NCBI RefSeq assembly: GCF_006739205.1
Contig: NZ_AP019720.1
Span: 806,001-870,000, forward strand
Length of the DNA: 64,000 nucleotides
Direction of reading: 5' to 3'
Source: Streptococcus mutans
Lineage (GTDB): Bacteria; Bacillota; Bacilli; Lactobacillales; Streptococcaceae
Shown here: piece by piece, positions 18,501-27,657 of the stretch
How positions within the stretch are numbered: the stretch's first letter is position 1
Layout: each line of letters starts with the position of its first letter
Program-made: the position numbers and the translations under genes
Notes under the pieces: generated by a model
Seen by the model: only the letters and a program-made list of their open reading frames with translations
Told to the model about the DNA's origin: nothing
Databases searched by the model: none

Positions 18501-18618
18501 ATATTCCGAGCAATGAAGATTTTGCTAGCCCCATAGTTTCGATGGACATTATAGAATTTTTATTACATTTATTTAACAACAATATGCTACTTTATAATCG
18601 TTTTTAAAAAAATAGCTC

Positions 18619-18647
18619 TTGACTTGTGTTTTAATTCAAATTATAAT
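18619..18647 (+). promoter_or_regulatory. Strong promoter ahead of the YcaO-like relic and ABC genes
   Basis: TTGACT, exactly 17 bases, then TATAAT. This is close to consensus, about 100 bases before the first coding remnant. A ribosome site AAAAGGA and ATG 18745 follow. Confidence 0.8.
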
Positions 18648-18731
18648 AAAAAGTATCTTTTTATTCGTTTTAAAACAATTTTTGTTGTTTATTTCCAATT
18701 AAGAGCAATATAAATCAATTTGTTTTTTTAA

Positions 18732-19312
18732 AAAGGAAACTATTATGTTAATGATATTAGTATCGTCCCTAATGTTTCAGTTGTTATTTTTATTTATTGG
18801 ACGAAGAAGCATTTTTCTATGGGCTTAGGTTGCCATAAAGATCAATATGAAGCATTTTTAAAGGCGTTTAAGGAAGCTTCTGGATTTGGAAACCTTTCTT
18901 CCCAAATATTGAAAAAGAAGATGTTCTCTTTACAGAATTTATTTCTAAGCAGGAAGATACTCGTAACATTTATACAGATTATTTTGAAAAACACGTTTCT
19001 TTAAAGTTATTGCTGAAAACTTATGACTACTTAAAAACAGCTAAACCTCTTGAAGATTGGGTAGTGAGAGATAAAACTTTTTCAATGGACGATTTCTTGA
19101 TAGCTTCTAAGCATCTCAATATTCCTATAAGTCTTCAACTATTGGAAACAGCTTCAGTGATGAATTTTTGCAAATTGGTTAGAGTCTATTCTACTGAAGG
19201 ATTTCCTTCAATTGATAATACAAAGATAGACCCTCGAAATTATAACATTTCTTATTACAAAGATAAAAATCAATCTTTTCCAAATGAGAAAAAATATCTA
19301 CCCTTTCCTTAA
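18732..19312 (+). pseudogene. C-terminal relic of a YcaO-like protein, frameshifted
   Basis: One frame from 18732 reads DISIVPNVSVVIFIYW then FSMGLGCHKDQYEAFLKAFKE. A frameshift between about 18850 and 18872 moves to a second frame, WKPFFPNIEKEDVLFTEFIS and onward to FPNEKKYLPFP at 19312. The G-x-G-C-H-x-D-x-x-E-A-x-x-x-A-x-x-E pattern resembles the helix-start segment of YcaO domains, and the Pro-rich C-terminus (ending PFP) resembles the YcaO tail needed for cyclodehydration. Only about 190 of the usual roughly 400 residues remain and no proper start is in frame. ATG 18745 has a good ribosome site but opens a 27-codon frame that ends at 18826-18828. Assignment is by pattern only; two ABC genes follow. 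Confidence 0.5.
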
Positions 19313-19349
19313 TTTAAGTATGAACATCACTTGGAGGTCATCATTAGTC

Positions 19350-20081
19350 ATGTTAAAGAAAATACTGGCACTGTTTAAATTTCAGATAAATATAACTCTG
19401 TCCAATAAATTCTTTTTGGTTTATACCCTGCTTTTACCAGCTGTCAATTTGTTTTTAGCTTTAAGCAAAAGAGGAATCGGCTTAGATGCTCAAGAGAAAT
19501 TTGTCTTTTTGACTCCCTATATTTCTTATATTATTGTTATTGCCATGTTATTTGGCTGGGCAGGAAATATTGTTTCTCTTAGAGAAAATAACTATCTCAA
19601 AGTTTTTTCTAGTCTAACGGGTTCAAAATTTTATATTTTTGCTGTTAATTTATTAGTCAATTTTCTTTTAACAAGCGTACAAATTAATATTCTGCTCTTT
19701 ATTTTTGAATTAATAACTAAAAGTGTTGATTTAGAATTATTTGTGTTTTTTAATATTTTAACCTTTTTAGGAGTAGCAATTTGTTTTTTTGCTTTTGCTA
19801 TCTTTTTAAAGCTTTCTGTAAATGCAGTAACCTTGCAGGCTATCTTAACATCTTATTTGTTGCTTTCTTTGCTATCATTGGAGTATACGTCTAAAAATAT
19901 TATTTTAAGTGGCTTGTTTCATTTTATGAATATTTTTTCTTTGATTAATGAAATTAGCTTAACTATAAGTGGTAAGCTTGTGGATGCAGCTCCTTTATAC
20001 CTGCCAATATTTGCTTGGCTTATTGTGGGCAGTTACTGTCTGAAAGAGTCATCGGTATTTTCCATAAAAGATAGGAATTAA
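19350..20081 (+). CDS. ABC-2-type transporter permease
   Basis: About 243 residues, very hydrophobic, with roughly six membrane segments and a short cytoplasmic N-terminus (MLKKILALFKFQINITLSNKFF), the layout of ABC-2-type export permeases. I chose ATG 19350, which has GGAGG upstream. A longer frame begins at 19284 inside the end of the relic upstream. The stop is one base before the ATG of the ATPase gene. Together they form an exporter whose position behind a YcaO-like relic recalls the transporter genes of streptolysin S-like clusters. Substrate unknown. Confidence 0.78.
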   Translation: MLKKILALFKFQINITLSNKFFLVYTLLLPAVNLFLALSKRGIGLDAQEKFVFLTPYISYIIVIAMLFGWAGNIVSLRENNYLKVFSSLTGSKFYIFAVNLLVNFLLTSVQINILLFIFELITKSVDLELFVFFNILTFLGVAICFFAFAIFLKLSVNAVTLQAILTSYLLLSLLSLEYTSKNIILSGLFHFMNIFSLINEISLTISGKLVDAAPLYLPIFAWLIVGSYCLKESSVFSIKDRN

Positions 20082-20082
20082 A

Positions 20083-20736
20083 ATGCAGATCAAAGATTTT
20101 AATTTAAAAATAAATCAGCAGTTATTATTGGATAATGTCAGTATGTCCTTTGCCAATCAAAAATTAAATCTTATTATCGGTAGAAATGGTGTAGGAAAGA
20201 CACTGTTATTGGATTTAATTTCTGACTTAGACCATAATAGACCTGAAAATTTTCACGATTTTCCTAAGAATAGTCGAATTATTTATCATAGTCAAGGCTT
20301 ACCCTTTATTGCAGAGGCCACTGTAAAAGATACAATAACTTTAATTGGAGATTTGTCCGAGGATAGTGCTATCACAATGGAGCACCTTCCTCAAAAAATT
20401 AGAAATAATTTGAATAAACCTTTTGGTTCCTTGTCTATGGGAGAGCGCAGGTATTTGACCATCTGGTTATTTTTGCAAATCGAAAGAGACTTATATATTT
20501 TCGACGAACCGTTTGCTAATTTGGATCTCAGTGTTATCTCTGATATCTTGAGTCTCTTTTATGATAAACTTGATCAAGGAAAGCAGTTAATCATCACCTC
20601 TCATCAATTTGACTTTTTGGTTCCTGAAAAAACACAAATCATTTTTATTGAGGACAAACAAATCAAATTTAATGATAGTCTTACAGCTTTTTTAGCCTAT
20701 TATCATTCATTTGGTCAAGCTTTTGATATACAATAG
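20083..20736 (+). CDS. ABC transporter ATP-binding protein
   Basis: A 217-residue ABC ATPase: Walker A IIGRNGVGKTLLLD (about residues 32-45), Q-loop IIYHSQGLPF, signature GSLSMGERRYLTIW, Walker B LYIFDEPFANLD and H-loop IITSHQFDF. The signature is LSMGE where most have LSGGQ. It is slightly short for the family. The gene starts directly after the permease gene and ends at a long perfect terminator, so the pair is a unit. All nucleotide-binding motifs are intact, so the exporter may still work even though the gene upstream is broken. Confidence 0.88.
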   Translation: MQIKDFNLKINQQLLLDNVSMSFANQKLNLIIGRNGVGKTLLLDLISDLDHNRPENFHDFPKNSRIIYHSQGLPFIAEATVKDTITLIGDLSEDSAITMEHLPQKIRNNLNKPFGSLSMGERRYLTIWLFLQIERDLYIFDEPFANLDLSVISDILSLFYDKLDQGKQLIITSHQFDFLVPEKTQIIFIEDKQIKFNDSLTAFLAYYHSFGQAFDIQ

Positions 20737-20801
20737 CCTTTTAGGTTGATTGGGCGAAATAAAAAATCGGCTAAATATAAGTTTACATTTGAGTATTATC
20801 A

Positions 20802-20841
20802 AAAAATACGGTTAAATGTCGTTTAACCGTATTTTTAATAG
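20802..20841 (+). terminator. Terminator after the ABC operon
   Basis: A 15-base perfect stem (AAAAATACGGTTAAA with TTTAACCGTATTTTT) and a five-base loop. Confidence 0.9.
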
Positions 20842-20947
20842 GCTTATTCGAAAATCTATTTTCCATCTATTGATTGACTACTTTTTGTCAGTTTTAGTCT
20901 CGATCCTTGAGACTAAAGTGGCAACTACCTGTCTGTCTATTTTTCTG

Positions 20948-21781
20948 TTATCCTTTCAATGTGAATTTCAGAAATTCAATAAAATGATTAGCCCAATATT
21001 TTTCGTGATGAATTTCGTTGGCCATGATATGTAAATCAATATGCTCCATAGGATGACCAGTGCGTAGGAGGGACTGATAGTAGTGGAGCGTACAGTCAAT
21101 ATAGGCCTGATTCATATTAGGAGCAAATTCATCGTCAACAGCATCACCTTCTTTGGTACCAACTTGGATAAAGACCTTGCTGTTTTTATCCAGAGGATGG
21201 TGATTCAAGAAACGAAGGAAATCGCGTTCGCTGAACCAAGAGGCTAGAGAAAAAACGCCGAGATTTCCAAAAATATGAGGATAGGCAGCTCCCATATAGG
21301 CCGTAATGATACCACCCATGGAAGATCCAGCTAAGAGCGTATTGGCAGGATCAGTCTTGCTACGATAGGTTTGGTCAATAAAGGGTTTAACAGTATTAAC
21401 AACCCATTCACCATAAGCCATACCATCTCCACCACTGCTGGCAGTTTCAGGTGTCGTTCCAACATCGGTCATCCAAGGAGCATATTCATTGAGGCGGTTG
21501 TCACCGGAATTGTCAATACCAACAATAATTAACTTAGGCAATTCCTTGTGTTGTTTGATGGTCGGAATAATTTTCCAAGAGTAGCCTGAAAAGGATTCCT
21601 TACTGTAAAAAATATTTTGCCCATCGTGCATGTAAAGAACGGGGTAAGTAGCCCAATCTTCCTTGTCGTAATCCTTGGGTAGAAGCACACGAACGCGCCT
21701 TTTTTCATTGTAATAAGGGACATCAAGATAATGCTCCATCATTTCAAGATAGTAATTATTCAGCTTGGTTTTCTTTTTCAC
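20948..21781 (-). CDS. Putative esterase (enterochelin-esterase-like)
   Basis: A 277-residue alpha/beta hydrolase of the putative-esterase family. It shows YPVLYMHDGQNIF (oxyanion side), the nucleophile elbow LLAGSSMGGIITAYMG (G-S-S-M-G) and a C-terminal His in ANEIHHEKYW. No signal peptide is visible. The start is GTG at 21781 with GGGAGA upstream and an extended -10 (TGTTATAAT) on the minus strand near 21816-21824. It is related in fold to the gene at 17502 but diverged. Natural substrate unknown. Confidence 0.85.
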   Translation of the reverse strand: MKKKTKLNNYYLEMMEHYLDVPYYNEKRRVRVLLPKDYDKEDWATYPVLYMHDGQNIFYSKESFSGYSWKIIPTIKQHKELPKLIIVGIDNSGDNRLNEYAPWMTDVGTTPETASSGGDGMAYGEWVVNTVKPFIDQTYRSKTDPANTLLAGSSMGGIITAYMGAAYPHIFGNLGVFSLASWFSERDFLRFLNHHPLDKNSKVFIQVGTKEGDAVDDEFAPNMNQAYIDCTLHYYQSLLRTGHPMEHIDLHIMANEIHHEKYWANHFIEFLKFTLKG

Positions 21782-22021
21782 AGTATATCTCCCTTGAAGA
21801 AATCGAATTAAGCCTATTATAACATAGAAAAATGTGAAAAAATAGCAGAGATCGCTTAAAATAGAAAATGAATGTGAATGAACTTACCCTAACAGTTGTT
21901 TTGTTATTTAGCTAATTCAGTAATTGTCGCCTAGGTATTTAAACAGTCATTATAGATCAATTAACTCACTTTTATGAACACAGTTGAAAAGGAAACAACG
22001 CCATCATTTTCTGGTGAAATA

Positions 22022-22030
22022 TGGTATAAT
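22022..22030 (+). promoter_or_regulatory. Extended -10 promoter of dinG
   Basis: TGGTATAAT (TGn plus TATAAT) ends nine bases before ATG 22040. No ribosome site lies between, so a start at or within a few bases of the ATG is expected. Confidence 0.6.
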
Positions 22031-22039
22031 TTTAATGTT

Positions 22040-24502
22040 ATGACGGAGAAAAAAACAAGAAAGTATGCTGTGGTTGATTTGGAGGCAACAGGTGCTAGCC
22101 ACTCAGCTTCCATCATTCAAGTTGGGATTGTGATTATTGAAAATGAACAAATTATTCAAACTTATACCACGGATGTCAATCCCCATAAGCCGCTTTCTAA
22201 AGCTATTATTAGATTGACAGGAATTACAGATGCTCAATTGCAGCAGGCGCCTGATTTTTCCGAAGTAGCAGCTGACATCTATCATCTCATTGATGATTGT
22301 GTTTTTGTTGCTCACAATGTTAAATTTGATGCCAATCTTTTGGCAGAACATCTTTTTTTAGAAGGATTTGAGCTGCTAACACCTCGTGTTGATACGGTTG
22401 AATTGGCACAAGTTTTTTACCCAACTTTTGAAAAATATTCATTAGGAAATTTGACAGAGCTTTTAAAGATTGACTTGTCAGATGCTCATACGGCCATTGC
22501 CGATGCGAAAGCAACAGCAGAACTTTTTTTGAAATTAAAACAGAAAATGACAGATCTTCCTAAGTTGACTTTAGAAAGAATCTTGCAATTCTCAGACAGT
22601 CTTCTGTATGAATCCAAATTACCTATTGAAGAAGCTTTTGCAGCAGCTTCCAATCACTTGTCATCAGATTATCAGGAAGTGGCAGGAATTGTCCTAAAAA
22701 AAGAAGAGCCTTTTTTAAAAGAACGGCAGTTATCACAGGATTTTGCGACTAATATCGCCTTGTTAGACCTTGAAGAAAGAACTCAGCAGCTTAAATTTGC
22801 CCAAGTTATTGAAGCGAAATTTGAAGATAGTAGGGCTAGTTTTATTGAGGCTCAATCAGGCATTGGTAAAACCTATGGTTACCTCTTACCACTTCTTAAT
22901 CAGCATGGGGAGGAACAGATTATCGTCAGTGTTCCAACCAAAATTCTTCAAGATCAAATCATGGCTAATGAGGCACAGGCTTTAAGAGAAGCTTTTCATA
23001 TCAATAGTCACAGCTTAAAGAGTCCTCAAAATTACCTCAAATTAGATAGCTTTTATAAGACTTTGATGAGAAAAGATGATAATCGTTTGCTCAATCGTTA
23101 TAAGATGCAGCTTTTGGTTTGGTTGTTGGAAACAAGAACTGGCGATCTTGATGAGATCAAACAAAAACAACGCTATGCTGCTTATTTTGACGAAATCAGA
23201 CATGATGGCACTTTGAGTAAGCAATCCCTTTTTTATCATCTTGATTTCTGGCAGAAAAGTTATCAAAGAGCAAAATCAAGCCGTTTGCTTATTACTAATC
23301 ACGCCTATCTCTTAACGCGTATAGAAGATGATCAGGCCTTTGTTGAAAATCAGATTTTGGTTATTGATGAGGCGCAGAGACTTTTTTTGACCTTGGAGCA
23401 GTTTTCAAGGCGCCAAATCAACATGACTGAGACTTTACAGACTCTTAATCAGCTTTTGGAGAATTCTCAAAATATTTTAGAAAAACGGTTGTTAGAAAGC
23501 ATTCAGTTTGAATTAAATCATTTGTTATATCTTTTTAATAAGGAAAAGCGACAGTTATTTAAGAAAGAAACTATTGAACGCTTGCGGCAACATTTATCAG
23601 AATTAAGTCTGACCGAGTTAGCGGATTTACAGGCTTTATTTGAAGAACCTTATTCAGACTTTTGGTTTGAAGAAGATTTCTTTTGGGATCATCGAACAGT
23701 TCTTCTAAAGTCAGCCCGTCTTGATTTTACTGACTTTACACAATTTTTACCGGCTACCAAAAAGACTTACTTGGTTTCAGCCACTCTTCAAATTAGTCCC
23801 AAAGTGAGTTTAGCGAACCTTCTTGGCTTTGAACAGTTTACTTTTGATAGTATTTCGGGAGAAAAGTCACATCAGCAGGCTATTTGGGTTGATAAGACAA
23901 TGCCTAGAGTAAATGATATATCAGATTCAGAGTATGAAACATTGCTTACCAAACGGCTGTTGCAATTGGCTCAGCTAAAGCAGCCCATGTTGGTTCTTTT
24001 TAACTCTAAAAAAACGATGTTTGCTGTTTCTGATTTGCTGGATGAAGCGAAACTTACTCATTTGACTCAGGAGAAAAATGGAAGTCCCTTTAATATTAAG
24101 CGGCGTTTTGATCGTGGAGAAGCTGATATATTGCTTGGAACAGGAGGTTTTTGGGAAGGTGTTGATTTTGTTGAGCAAGACCGCTTAATTGAGGTCATCA
24201 CGCGTTTGCCGTTTGATAATCCGGAGGATTTGTTTGTTAAGAAATTAAATCGTCAATTACGGCAGGAAGGTAAAAATCCTTTTTATGACTATACTTTACC
24301 AACAAGCATTTTACGCTTGCGACAGGCTATTGGCCGAACAAGGCGCAATAACAGGCAGTTTTCAGCAATTGTTATTTTAGATAGCCGAGTTGTCAATAAA
24401 AACTATGGAAAAATAATTTATCAGGCTCTAGCTAGTCATTTCTCCGTTTCGAGTCAACATTTTCAGAAGATTCTCGTTGAAGTGACTCATTTTTTGATAT
24501 AA
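22040..24502 (+). CDS. dinG: DinG-family helicase with N-terminal DEDDh exonuclease domain
   Basis: About 820 residues. The N-terminal 170 residues form a DnaQ-like exonuclease: VVDLEATGASHSASIIQVG (Exo I), VAHNVKFDANLL (Exo II) and DAHTAIADAKATAELF (Exo III). The XPD/DinG-like helicase follows: Walker A IEAQSGIGKTYGYLLP, DEAQ box LVIDEAQRLF, LVSATLQIS and motif VI RQAIGRTRRNNRQ. The Cys-cluster region of E. coli DinG is not evident, as is usual in Gram-positive forms. I prefer ATG 22040 (MTEKKTRKYAVVD) over the longer frame from 21974, because a promoter -10 lies inside that extension. Likely role: DNA repair and R-loop or nucleic-acid clean-up. Confidence 0.92.
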   Translation: MTEKKTRKYAVVDLEATGASHSASIIQVGIVIIENEQIIQTYTTDVNPHKPLSKAIIRLTGITDAQLQQAPDFSEVAADIYHLIDDCVFVAHNVKFDANLLAEHLFLEGFELLTPRVDTVELAQVFYPTFEKYSLGNLTELLKIDLSDAHTAIADAKATAELFLKLKQKMTDLPKLTLERILQFSDSLLYESKLPIEEAFAAASNHLSSDYQEVAGIVLKKEEPFLKERQLSQDFATNIALLDLEERTQQLKFAQVIEAKFEDSRASFIEAQSGIGKTYGYLLPLLNQHGEEQIIVSVPTKILQDQIMANEAQALREAFHINSHSLKSPQNYLKLDSFYKTLMRKDDNRLLNRYKMQLLVWLLETRTGDLDEIKQKQRYAAYFDEIRHDGTLSKQSLFYHLDFWQKSYQRAKSSRLLITNHAYLLTRIEDDQAFVENQILVIDEAQRLFLTLEQFSRRQINMTETLQTLNQLLENSQNILEKRLLESIQFELNHLLYLFNKEKRQLFKKETIERLRQHLSELSLTELADLQALFEEPYSDFWFEEDFFWDHRTVLLKSARLDFTDFTQFLPATKKTYLVSATLQISPKVSLANLLGFEQFTFDSISGEKSHQQAIWVDKTMPRVNDISDSEYETLLTKRLLQLAQLKQPMLVLFNSKKTMFAVSDLLDEAKLTHLTQEKNGSPFNIKRRFDRGEADILLGTGGFWEGVDFVEQDRLIEVITRLPFDNPEDLFVKKLNRQLRQEGKNPFYDYTLPTSILRLRQAIGRTRRNNRQFSAIVILDSRVVNKNYGKIIYQALASHFSVSSQHFQKILVEVTHFLI

Positions 24503-24567
24503 TAAATAGTATTAGTGTATAAAAGCTAAATGATTTAGTAATTAAAGGAAATAATTAAGGAGACATG

Positions 24568-25749
24568 ATGACTAAATTATCAAGACGCGTTTTAGAAATG
24601 GAAGAGTCTGTTACTTTGGCAACAAGTGCTCGCGCTAAAACACTTAAGGATCAGGGACGAGATGTTTTAGAACTTTCTTTAGGACAGCCTGATTTTGTAA
24701 CACCTAAGAATATTCAAGAAGCTGCTATTAAATCAATTAGAGATGGACGTGCTTCTTTTTACACAATTGCTTCAGGTCTTCCTGAACTTAAGGATGCCAT
24801 TAGTCAATATTTTGAAAAATTTTATGGATACTCTGTAGAGCGCAAACAGATTGTGGTTGGCACTGGAGCTAAGTTTATTCTTTATGCTTTGTTTGCAGCT
24901 GTTATTAATCCAAAAGATGAGGTGATTATTCCAACTCCATTTTGGGTGTCTTACGCAGATCAGATCAAGATGAATGATGGTGTACCTGTGTTTATCAGGA
25001 CAAGTGAAGAAAATCATTTTAAAGCAACAGTCGAACAATTGGAAGCTGCAAGAACTAACAAGACCAAAATGATTGTGCTCAATAGTCCATCTAATCCAAC
25101 AGGGATGATTTACAGTAAGGAAGAATTGGAAGCTATTGGTAATTGGGCTGTTAAGCATGATATCTTGATTTTATCTGATGATATTTATGGCCGTCTGGTT
25201 TATAATGGCGCAAGATTTACGCCTATTTCAACAATTTCACAGCCTATTTGCCAGCAAACAATTGTTATTAATGGGGTATCTAAAACCTATTCCATGACAG
25301 GCTGGCGTGTTGGCTATGCTGTTGGTGACCCTGAAATTATTGGAGCTATGTCTAAAATTGTTAGCCAAACAACTTCTAATCTAACAACAGCGGCACAATA
25401 TGCAGCTATCGAAGCTTTAATAGGTAATCAAGATACAGTTGAAGTGATGCGTCAAGCTTTTGAAGAACGCTTGAATACTATTTATCCTTTGTTGGCAAAA
25501 GTTCCGGGATTTCATGTTGTTAAGCCAGAAGGTGCCTTCTACTTTTTCCCTAATGTTAAAAAAGCTATGGAAATGAAGGGGTATACCGATGTAACAGAAT
25601 TTACGACAGCTCTTTTGGAAGAAACAGGTGTCGCTTTGGTAACAGGTGCTGGCTTTGGTGCACCAGAAAATGTCCGTTTGAGTTATGCAACAGATATGGT
25701 CACTCTTAAGGAAGCTATCAATCGCATACAAGCTTTTATGGAAAAATAG
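24568..25749 (+). CDS. aspB: Class I/II aminotransferase, aspartate aminotransferase type
   Basis: A 393-residue PLP enzyme of the AspB family, swapping the amino group between aspartate and 2-oxoglutarate. The PLP lysine lies in INGVSKTYSMTGWRVGYAVG (about residue 236). LNSPSNPTG supplies the conserved Asn and SDDIYGRL the Asp that binds the pyridine nitrogen. The arginine for the alpha-carboxylate is in PENVRLSYAT. Two ATGs (24565, 24568) follow AAGGAG, and the second has the better spacing. It precedes asnS by 46 bases, a common streptococcal pairing that links aspartate supply to asparaginyl-tRNA synthesis. Confidence 0.92.
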   Translation: MTKLSRRVLEMEESVTLATSARAKTLKDQGRDVLELSLGQPDFVTPKNIQEAAIKSIRDGRASFYTIASGLPELKDAISQYFEKFYGYSVERKQIVVGTGAKFILYALFAAVINPKDEVIIPTPFWVSYADQIKMNDGVPVFIRTSEENHFKATVEQLEAARTNKTKMIVLNSPSNPTGMIYSKEELEAIGNWAVKHDILILSDDIYGRLVYNGARFTPISTISQPICQQTIVINGVSKTYSMTGWRVGYAVGDPEIIGAMSKIVSQTTSNLTTAAQYAAIEALIGNQDTVEVMRQAFEERLNTIYPLLAKVPGFHVVKPEGAFYFFPNVKKAMEMKGYTDVTEFTTALLEETGVALVTGAGFGAPENVRLSYATDMVTLKEAINRIQAFMEK

Positions 25750-25795
25750 AAAAACAAGTTATTCAACTTAAATAAAAATTAGAAAAGAGATTATT

Positions 25796-27142
25796 GTGTC
25801 TAAAGACTATATATCTATTATTGATGTGAAAAATCATGTCGGTGAGGAAGTTACTATCGGTGCCTGGGTTGCTAATAAATCAGGCAAAGGGAAAATCGCT
25901 TTCTTACAGTTGCGTGATGGAACAGCTTTTTTCCAAGCGGTTGCTTTTAAGCCTAATTTTATCGAAAAATTTGGTGAAGAAGCAGGACTTGAAAAATTCA
26001 ATACTATTAAACATCTTAATCAAGAAACAGCAATTGAAATTAAGGGGATTGTCAAAGAAGACAAACGTTCGAAATTTGGTTATGAGTTGGATGCGACTGA
26101 CTTAAAAGTCATTGGGACATCTGACAATTATCCTATTACGCCAAAAGAACATGGAACTGATTTTTTGATGGATCATCGCCACCTTTGGCTGCGCTCACGA
26201 AAGCAGATGGCCATTATGCAGATTCGTAACGCTGTTATCTATGCTTCTTATGAGTTTTTTGACCAAAACGGCTTTGTCAAATTTGACAGTCCAATCTTAT
26301 CGGGCAATGCAGCAGAAAACACAACGGATCTTTTTGAGACAGACTATTTTGGTGAGCCTGCTTTTCTCAGTCAGTCAGGTCAGCTCTATTTGGAAGCAGG
26401 TGCTATGGCATTTGGCCGCGTCTTTGATTTCGGACCTGTTTTCCGTGCTGAAAAGTCAAAAACACGCCGCCATTTGACAGAGTTTTGGATGATGGATGCA
26501 GAATACCCATTCATGTCGCATGAACAGTCCCTTGAGTTGCAAGAAGCTTATGTCAAAACGCTCATTCAGGGTGTTCTTGATCGGGCGCCGCAGGCTCTTG
26601 GTATCTTAGAACGCGATACGGATTTACTTAGGAAGTATATTGCCCAACCGTTTAAGCGTGTCTCTTATGATGATGCGATTACACTTCTTCAAGAGCACGA
26701 AGAAGATGAGGATACTGATTATGAGCATATTGAGCATGGAGATGATTTTGGATCGCCTCATGAAACTTGGATTTCCAATTACTTTGGAATACCAACTTTT
26801 GTTGTCAACTATCCAGCTAGCTTGAAAGCCTTTTACATGAAACCGGTACCGGGCAATCCGGATCGTGTTCTCTGTGCTGATTTGCTTGCTCCGGAGGGTT
26901 ATGGTGAAATCATTGGCGGCTCTGAGCGTGAAACAGATTATGATACTTTACTTGCGAAAATCAAAGAGAACGGACTTAATCCGGATGATTATGCCTTTTA
27001 TCTCGACCTGCGTCAATATGGTTCTGTTCCGCACTGTGGGTTCGGTCTTGGTTTGGAGCGTATGGTGACTTTTGTAGCAGGAACGAAACACATCCGTGAA
27101 GCCATTCCTTTCCCGCGGATGCTCCATAGAATTGAACCATAG
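25796..27142 (+). CDS. asnS: Asparaginyl-tRNA synthetase
   Basis: A 448-residue class IIb aminoacyl-tRNA synthetase. The N-terminal OB-fold ([26 protein letters not shown]) binds the anticodon. Motif II is [25 protein letters not shown] and motif III is [26 protein letters not shown]. The AsnRS versus AspRS choice rests on the overall length, the lack of the AspRS GAD insertion and the neighbour aspB. The start is GTG 25796, preceded by a weak AAAAGAGA. A large terminator follows. Confidence 0.95.
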   Translation: MSKDYISIIDVKNHVGEEVTIGAWVANKSGKGKIAFLQLRDGTAFFQAVAFKPNFIEKFGEEAGLEKFNTIKHLNQETAIEIKGIVKEDKRSKFGYELDATDLKVIGTSDNYPITPKEHGTDFLMDHRHLWLRSRKQMAIMQIRNAVIYASYEFFDQNGFVKFDSPILSGNAAENTTDLFETDYFGEPAFLSQSGQLYLEAGAMAFGRVFDFGPVFRAEKSKTRRHLTEFWMMDAEYPFMSHEQSLELQEAYVKTLIQGVLDRAPQALGILERDTDLLRKYIAQPFKRVSYDDAITLLQEHEEDEDTDYEHIEHGDDFGSPHETWISNYFGIPTFVVNYPASLKAFYMKPVPGNPDRVLCADLLAPEGYGEIIGGSERETDYDTLLAKIKENGLNPDDYAFYLDLRQYGSVPHCGFGLGLERMVTFVAGTKHIREAIPFPRMLHRIEP

Positions 27143-27519
27143 ATAGTCTTAACTTTATTGCTGAATCTAGTGAAAGTTAACCCTAGATACAAATCTGGTT
27201 CAGACCGAGAGGCTGGGCATAAATTCTGTTTCTAGTCAAAAATATTATGATATTTAAAAAGTCTTAAAACCAACATTTTTGATAACTTGATTTTAAGGCT
27301 TTTTACTATTTGATGAGTTTTTGCCCAGCCTCTTTTATCGAAGTGAAAACTCTCGTTTGGGGCTTACCTCGTTCGCAAACAAGGAAAACAAAACCAGAAT
27401 TTACAGAGCTAAATAGATTTTTATGTTGAAAAATAGTCCTGTTTACATTCTAAACAAGTCCTGAGTATAAGGCTGTTCTTTTCTTCTGTAAAGTCCTTGT
27501 TTTAATCTTCTGAATATTT
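27143..27519. other. Intergenic gap after asnS
   Basis: Besides the long terminator hairpin (27208-27336), which itself contains a nested dyad (AGTCTTAAAAC with GATTTTAAGGCT), I see no coding frame. The stretch 27340-27500 shows nothing recognisable. Confidence 0.5.
27208..27336 (+). terminator. Long-armed hairpin terminator after asnS
   Basis: AGAGGCTGGGCA at 27208 pairs with TGCCCAGCCTCT at 27322, followed by TTTT. The loop is about 100 bases and holds a second hairpin. This resembles other 'GGCTGG' repeats in the window. Confidence 0.75.
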
Positions 27520-27528
27520 TGCTATAAT
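27520..27528 (+). promoter_or_regulatory. Extended -10 promoter of the Fe-ADH-like gene
   Basis: TGCTATAAT at 27520-27528, with a 129-base leader to ATG 27658. The leader has a short dyad (ACAAAAG/CTTTTGT) but no riboswitch I recognise. Confidence 0.6.
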
Positions 27529-27657
27529 AAAAAGCATCAAGCAGATACAAAAGGTGCTCTTCAAATAGCTTGAAAATCATCTTTTGTCTCTGTTTCGTTA
27601 ATAAATTGTCACCGCCTAGAAAAAGACGATGGCCATTATTTCATAGGAGGAAAGGTA

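Noticed and set aside
27535-27657. Leader of the Fe-ADH-like gene as a riboswitch
   Set aside because: Only a seven-base dyad is visible; no known riboswitch motif could be recognised.
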